Assembly: GCA_003165615.1 (NCBI GenBank)
Contig: PLWR01000279.1
Span: 1-9,602 of the forward strand
Length of the DNA: 9,602 bases
From: Acidobacteriota bacterium
GTDB lineage: Bacteria > Acidobacteriota > Terriglobia > UBA7540
Direction of reading: 5' to 3'
A model generated the notes under the pieces. It worked only from the letters and a program-made list of their open reading frames with translations, was not told where the DNA came from and made no database searches. Both the position numbers and the translations under genes were made by a program. Below are positions 6,290 through 9,602 of the stretch, in pieces (position 1 is the stretch's first letter; the number at the start of each line of letters is the position of its first letter).

Positions 6290-6345
6290 CTCAGGTTCCA
6301 AGGTGGTCCTTTCTTGTGTTGAAACGCTCAAAATGAACGCTTGAA

Positions 6346-6651
6346 TCAGTAGACGGTAAAGGAGCCGGATCCTATGCGATTCCCATTCACATATAAGTCG
6401 ACGCGATACGTGCCATGCCTCCACATTCCGGCGCGTTGCCAGCCGCGGCCGGCATTGCAGGTATGGGTATCGGAAGGGTGGGGCATGTTCTTTTCGTTGT
6501 TTCCTGAAAAATGGCTACAAGCCACCGTTGCCGCGGTTCGGAATGGCGCCGTGCCTTTGCAACCAAGGGCCCGGACTGAAATCGCTGATCGGTCCGTCTC
6601 CAGCTTTCCGGGAGGAACAATCCAGGTTCGAGCTGATTCTATCGTAACCAC
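6346..6651 (-). CDS. Short gene or 3' remnant with beta-sandwich-like C-terminus
   Basis: The frame reads 101 residues from a GTG without a Shine-Dalgarno sequence. The last 35 residues (GRGWQRAGMW, then GTYRVDLYVNGNRIGSGSF) strongly resemble the end of extracytoplasmic beta-sandwich domains that close with GTYRV-Y-NG-SGSFTV. The preceding part has no recognisable motif and contains three Cys (SHFSGNNEKNMPHPSDTHTC region). The domain is normally longer and attached to a bigger protein, so this may be the decayed 3' end of a lost gene. A small intact gene is possible. It lies 56 bp upstream of the YPFGGGD protein gene in the same direction. I would not assign function. Confidence 0.4.
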   Translation of the reverse strand: MVTIESARTWIVPPGKLETDRSAISVRALGCKGTAPFRTAATVACSHFSGNNEKNMPHPSDTHTCNAGRGWQRAGMWRHGTYRVDLYVNGNRIGSGSFTVY

Positions 6652-6740
6652 CGATGATGAACAAGCCCTGGTGGGTAAACGATATCAAAGGCTGTTGCCG
6701 CGGCGTGCGAGCCACCCGGGATGCTCTCAGCCGGGTTAAC

Positions 6741-6749
6741 TGTTAGAAT
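6741..6749 (+). promoter_or_regulatory. Extended -10 promoter for the beta-helix gene
   Basis: TGTTAGAAT fits the extended -10 form TGnTATAAT with one mismatch. It lies 45 bp before the ATG at 6795, giving a leader of about 40 nt. No good -35 is present at 16-18 bp, which extended -10 promoters tolerate. Confidence 0.4.
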
Positions 6750-6794
6750 CAAGCTGGCTAAGGAAGAGAATTTTCGCCTGTCAGGAAAATCCCG

Positions 6795-8135
6795 ATGCGA
6801 AGGAAATTCGGACGCTTTCTGGATCCCACGGCGGGCCTCGGGCTCGCCCTGGGAGTGCTCGCCGTGTTGCTCAGTCCGCCTGTGGCGCAATGCCAGGCGG
6901 GACTGGTGACCGTTACGGTGGGCCCTGCCGACGCCGACATCATTGGCGCGGATAACGTCGCCATTCAGAAGGCCGTCGATCGCGTGGCGGCGGCGGGCGG
7001 CGGCACGGTGGTGATTAAGGCCGGAACTTATTTGCTTGCCAATTCCGTGCGCCTTTCGAGCCACGTCCGGCTGCGCGGCGAAGGGCCGGGGAAAACCCTG
7101 CTGAAAAAAGCTCCGGGGGTGCAAAGCAAGCTGAAGTTTGACGCTGATTATGGCGAGATGATCGCCACCGTGGAAGACGCCAGCGGCTTTGCCTACGGCA
7201 TGGGTGTTACCCTTGTCGACAGAGCCAGTCCTGAGGGTTGGACGCCGAGCGTTCGCGCCATCGTCAGCATCGAGGGCAATACTCTCCGCTTCGACCGTTT
7301 CTTGCAGACGGACTATTCCGTGGCGAACCAGGGGCAGGTCTTCAATACGTTCCCCCTCATCGCGGGAATCAATGTGGAGGATGTACAGGTTGAGGACCTG
7401 AGTGTGGACGGCAGCCGCGCCGGCAGCGGCAATCTGGATGGCTGCCAAACAGGAGCGATTTACTTCTTCCATTCCCAGCGCTTGACCCTGCGCAATTGCG
7501 TGGCCCGCAACTATCCGGGAGACGGCATCAGCCTGCAGTTCGTGGAAGACCCGGTGGTGGATAACTGTGAGGCGGAGGGCAACGCCCACCAGGGAATCCA
7601 TCTGGGCACGGGCGCGTTGCGGGGCATCGTGCGCGACAGCCGCGCCCACGACAATGGCAAAGATGGTCTCTATCTCTGCGGGCGTGTCCGGCAGGCGCGG
7701 TATGAGAGGAACCAGTCATGGAACAACGGCCGGGCCGGCATTTCATTAGGGCATAAGGATACAGATAATATCTTTGTTGGGAATTTATCCAGCGGCAATG
7801 GCCGGGCCGGCATTTATTTCCGCGATGAAGTGGCGGCCAACGCTGCAAGCCGCAACACGTTTGAAAATAATACCCTGGAGGACAACGGCCGCAGCGATGA
7901 GCCGGGTTATGCCATTCGGATCGAGGGTGAGACGCGCGACCTCACCTTTGTCGCCAACACCATCCGCTCTCGTCGCATCGATGGAGTCGTTGTGCAGCCG
8001 GTGGGGATTTACATCGGGCCCAAGGCAGACCTGATCATCGCTGACCAAAACTTGTTCATGGGTGAGGTGCAAAAGGCGATCGTCGATGAATCTCAGGGCG
8101 GCCACAACCAACTGGCGTTACCCCGCGGCCAGTAA
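6795..8135 (+). CDS. Exported right-handed parallel beta-helix protein (pectate-lyase-3-like)
   Basis: The 446-residue protein has a signal peptide or anchor (GLGLALGVLAVLLSPPVAQC, about 14-33). Next comes the N-terminal cap typical of pectate-lyase-like beta-helix proteins: NVAIQKAVDRVAAAGGGTVVIKAGTYLL (54-81) and SSHVRLRGEGPGKTLL (88-103). From about 190 to 420 there are PbH1-type coils of about 22-24 residues, seen in repeats of NCVARN..GDGISL, NCEAEGNAHQGIHLG, RAHDNGKDGLYL, NQSWNNGRAGISLG and NLSSGNGRAGIYF. Such proteins bind or cleave polysaccharides, or serve as surface proteins; the catalytic residues cannot be assigned. The ATG is preceded by AGGA at 6783-6786, 8 nt away. The gene converges on DUF2461 with 14 bp between stops and no terminator visible. 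Confidence 0.85.
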   Translation: MRRKFGRFLDPTAGLGLALGVLAVLLSPPVAQCQAGLVTVTVGPADADIIGADNVAIQKAVDRVAAAGGGTVVIKAGTYLLANSVRLSSHVRLRGEGPGKTLLKKAPGVQSKLKFDADYGEMIATVEDASGFAYGMGVTLVDRASPEGWTPSVRAIVSIEGNTLRFDRFLQTDYSVANQGQVFNTFPLIAGINVEDVQVEDLSVDGSRAGSGNLDGCQTGAIYFFHSQRLTLRNCVARNYPGDGISLQFVEDPVVDNCEAEGNAHQGIHLGTGALRGIVRDSRAHDNGKDGLYLCGRVRQARYERNQSWNNGRAGISLGHKDTDNIFVGNLSSGNGRAGIYFRDEVAANAASRNTFENNTLEDNGRSDEPGYAIRIEGETRDLTFVANTIRSRRIDGVVVQPVGIYIGPKADLIIADQNLFMGEVQKAIVDESQGGHNQLALPRGQ

Positions 8136-8149
8136 TACGAGGTCGTTCC

Positions 8150-8887
8150 CTACTTGAGCGCCTTCTTGAGTTGGGCTTCCCATTTGGGGGTTACGACGGA
8201 GGTGAAAATGAAGAGGGGATAGAGTTCGGCAAAGATGCGTTCAACCACTCCGGCAAAGGCGGCAGTTCCGAGCCCGCGCGAGTTGGGAAGGAAGACCTTA
8301 CGCACCACCCAGGCTTGGAGCGTGTGCCAATCTTCCTCGCGGCGCGGCAATCCAGGGTATTGAGCCCAATCGCCTTTTTCTTCGCGGTGCCAATAGGTTT
8401 CATACCGCCGGGATCGAATGACATGGGCAAGAAGAGCTGCAAAGATTTCAGGGTGCGCCGCAACGCGCTTGCGGAACGAGGTTTCAAGTGCTCCCTTGGG
8501 TCCGCGCCAACTGCCGTAGATGGAGAAGCCCACTGTCAGGCAATCGGCCGAGAGCCCAACGTATAATCGGCCCGCATGGCCACGGTCATGGCGGCCGTCG
8601 TAAGCGTAGAGGTAGTAATTCGATTTGTAGGGGCTTTTATCTTTGCTGAAGCGGATGTCGCGGTTGATGCGGGAAAAGCTGCCGGTGGTTTTGCCCCCAA
8701 CTTCGAAATGAGGGTTGAGCTTTAAGAGGGATGGCTTGAGCGCTTCCAGCAGGCCGCGAAAGGCGCCAACGACGTGCTGGTCGTAGCGGGCGCGGTTAGC
8801 GTCGAACCATGCCTTTTGGCTGTTGTGCGCAAGCTCCTTGAAAAAGAGAAACGAATCGGCCGTGAATCCTTGGAAGGTGTTTTCCAC
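8150..8887 (-). CDS. DUF2461 (TIGR02453) family protein
   Basis: This 245-residue cytosolic protein belongs to the DUF2461 family (usual length about 220), whose function is unknown. The family signature is SFSRINRDIRFSKDKSPYKSN (70-90), preceded by FFKELAHNSQKAWFDANRARYD (15-36) and followed by YVGLSADCLTVGFSIYG (109-125). The conserved N-rich/W motif at the start and the basic RFSKDKSPYK patch are the best markers. GTG at 8887 is chosen as the start because AGGAGA (8893-8898) lies 6 nt upstream; the frame is open beyond it without a start of comparable quality. It lies 55 bp after the small HMA-like gene in the same direction, so cotranscription is likely, though DUF2461 genes are generally found in varied contexts. 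Confidence 0.85.
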   Translation of the reverse strand: MENTFQGFTADSFLFFKELAHNSQKAWFDANRARYDQHVVGAFRGLLEALKPSLLKLNPHFEVGGKTTGSFSRINRDIRFSKDKSPYKSNYYLYAYDGRHDRGHAGRLYVGLSADCLTVGFSIYGSWRGPKGALETSFRKRVAAHPEIFAALLAHVIRSRRYETYWHREEKGDWAQYPGLPRREEDWHTLQAWVVRKVFLPNSRGLGTAAFAGVVERIFAELYPLFIFTSVVTPKWEAQLKKALK

Positions 8888-8942
8888 AATAATCTCCTGA
8901 TAACGGCCGCTGGCTGAGAGCGGCACTCCACGCCTTGTCCTG

Positions 8943-9248
8943 TCATTTCGCTTTCTGATTGACAGGAGACAGACCCTCCGTCGGCCAGGCGAAATCGCGG
9001 AATTCGCCCGTGTGGTCGAATGCGCCCAGCGGGATGGGCTGCAAGGGATCGATCGGAATGCCTGTGCTACGGACGCGCGCCAGCACCTCCGCTTCGTGGA
9101 TGCGCGACGCGTCATATTCGACGATCAGGTCCTGACCTTCGAAGGAGAGCCCGCGGATTCCATATACGGTGGAGAGCCGCGAGAGATGCTCAAAATCCTT
9201 CGTCGTTAGTTTCTTCTTTACCTTATAGCGCGTTTTCAGAAAGGTCAT
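8943..9248 (-). CDS. Small HMA-like protein lacking the CxxC metal site
   Basis: The 101-residue protein begins MTFLKTRYKVKKKLTTKDFE and continues VYGIRGLSFEGQDLIVEYDASRIHEAEVLARVRSTGIPI (28-66). This reproduces the strand-helix pattern of a heavy-metal-associated (HMA) domain: a G-I/V-x-x-L-S-F strand, then a VEYD strand, then a helix ending in a TGIP-like turn. The GMxCxxC metal loop is absent and there is no Cys in the whole protein. A 30-residue tail (IPLGAFDHTGEFRDF and onward) follows. The start has AGGTGA (9253-9258) 5 nt upstream. It directly follows the copper ATPase gene, so it could be a structural or regulatory partner rather than a metal carrier. Any ACT-like or other ferredoxin fold is the alternative. 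Confidence 0.65.
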   Translation of the reverse strand: MTFLKTRYKVKKKLTTKDFEHLSRLSTVYGIRGLSFEGQDLIVEYDASRIHEAEVLARVRSTGIPIDPLQPIPLGAFDHTGEFRDFAWPTEGLSPVNQKAK

Positions 9249-9288
9249 TGACTCACCTATTGACGTGCCAGGGGCTACGTGCCGGGAC

Positions 9289-9360
9289 CGAAAGTCGAAA
9301 CTCGAAACTCGAAATTCGGCGTAGGGCTGACGAGTTTCGAATTTCGATTTTCGAGTTTCG
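9289..9360. repeat. Hairpin of heptamer repeats between the ATPase and the HMA-like gene
   Basis: The left arm (9289-9318) is built from CGAAANT heptamers: CGAAAGT, CGAAACT, CGAAACT, CGAAATT, then CG. The right arm (9331-9360) carries the same heptamers inverted. The arms pair at 26 of 30 positions, and all four mismatches fall at the same variable position of the heptamer. The loop is 12 nt. It begins directly after the ATPase stop codon. No T-run follows, so it may act as an mRNA processing or stability hairpin rather than a terminator. Confidence 0.8.
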
Positions 9361-9602
9361 TCATATCTCGGCGTTGCGCAGCCGCAAAGCATTGCTGATA
9401 ACCGAAACCGAGCTGAACGTCATGGCCGCCGCGGCGAGCATGGGGCTCAATCGCCAACCCAGCAGAGGATAGAGCACGCCTGCCGCCACCGGTACCGTAA
9501 CCACATTATAGACGAAGGCAAAGAAAAGGTTTTGCCGGATATTGCGAAGCGTGCTGCGGCTGAGGCGCCGGGCGCGAACGATGCCGCGCAGATCGCCCTT
9601 CA
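9361..9602 (-). CDS. copA: Heavy-metal (copper-type) P-type ATPase, C-terminal end only
   Basis: The 79 visible residues are the C-terminus of a P1B-type ATPase, which pumps a metal ion, most often Cu+, across the cytoplasmic membrane using ATP. The segment [21 protein letters not shown] leads into the penultimate metal-binding helix, with the YN pair in [15 protein letters not shown], and the last helix ends [24 protein letters not shown]. The YN and the M-x-x-S pattern of the last helix are the conserved features of Cu+-transporting subgroup members. Protein ends NAEI. The ATP-binding and CPC segments lie outside the window, so copper is inferred from these C-terminal residues. Confidence 0.9.
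   Translation of the reverse strand, partial: KGDLRGIVRARRLSRSTLRNIRQNLFFAFVYNVVTVPVAAGVLYPLLGWRLSPMLAAAAMTFSSVSVISNALRLRNAEI

Noticed and set aside
5114..6322. 402-residue plus-strand open frame
   Set aside because: It is the complement of the YPFGGGD protein gene. That frame has a signal peptide and conserved-looking motifs; this one has none and only reflects GC-rich codon use.
6639..7649. 336-residue minus-strand open frame
   Set aside because: Shadow of the beta-helix gene, which has a signal peptide, clear coil repeats and a promoter.

Overview
The window is GC-rich bacterial chromosome of about 9.6 kb with ordinary gene density, and most genes are on the minus strand. The mix suggests an Acidobacteriota-like or deltaproteobacterial soil organism: a NapH/CcoG-type polyferredoxin, a TauE/SafE (CcdA-like) membrane protein, secreted beta-helix and hydrolase proteins, a DUF2461 protein, a copper P-type ATPase, and REP-like palindromes of the ATTCCCGC...GCGGGAAT kind. 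This placement is inferred from gene content only, with no marker gene, and is low confidence.

Layout. (1) 1-358, minus: N-terminal three quarters of a YbaK-type aminoacyl-tRNA deacylase, cut by the window edge. (2) 359-884: no gene; a few direct and inverted repeats. (3) 885-3210, minus: a tightly packed three-gene unit made of a CcdA/SafE-like membrane protein, a membrane polyferredoxin with two 4Fe-4S motifs, and an unknown membrane-anchored protein with an EF-hand-like acidic loop. It looks like a membrane electron-transfer or metal/thiol maturation module. (4) 3211-4202: a repeat-rich island with a GIY-YIG nuclease gene. A perfect 27-bp inverted REP-like pair lies just upstream of it and a diverged copy just downstream; next come near-tandem 51-bp repeats and an intrinsic terminator serving the following minus-strand operon. 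(5) 4203-6289, minus: two translationally coupled genes (ATGA overlap), an exported protein of unknown family with a YPFGGGD motif and an exported alpha/beta-hydrolase-like protein whose nucleophile position appears to be Gly. (6) 6346-6651, minus: a short gene or decayed gene whose C-terminus looks like a beta-sandwich domain end. (7) 6795-8135, plus: exported right-handed beta-helix protein with an extended -10 promoter. (8) 8150-9602, minus: the C-terminus of a heavy-metal P-type ATPase, a hairpin built of heptamer repeats, a small Cys-free HMA-like protein, and a DUF2461 protein.

The most notable items are the REP-pair/GIY-YIG arrangement, the coupled hydrolase/YPFGGGD pair, the Cys-free HMA-like protein behind the copper ATPase, and the heptamer hairpin. 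None proves a new system; each has a stated test.
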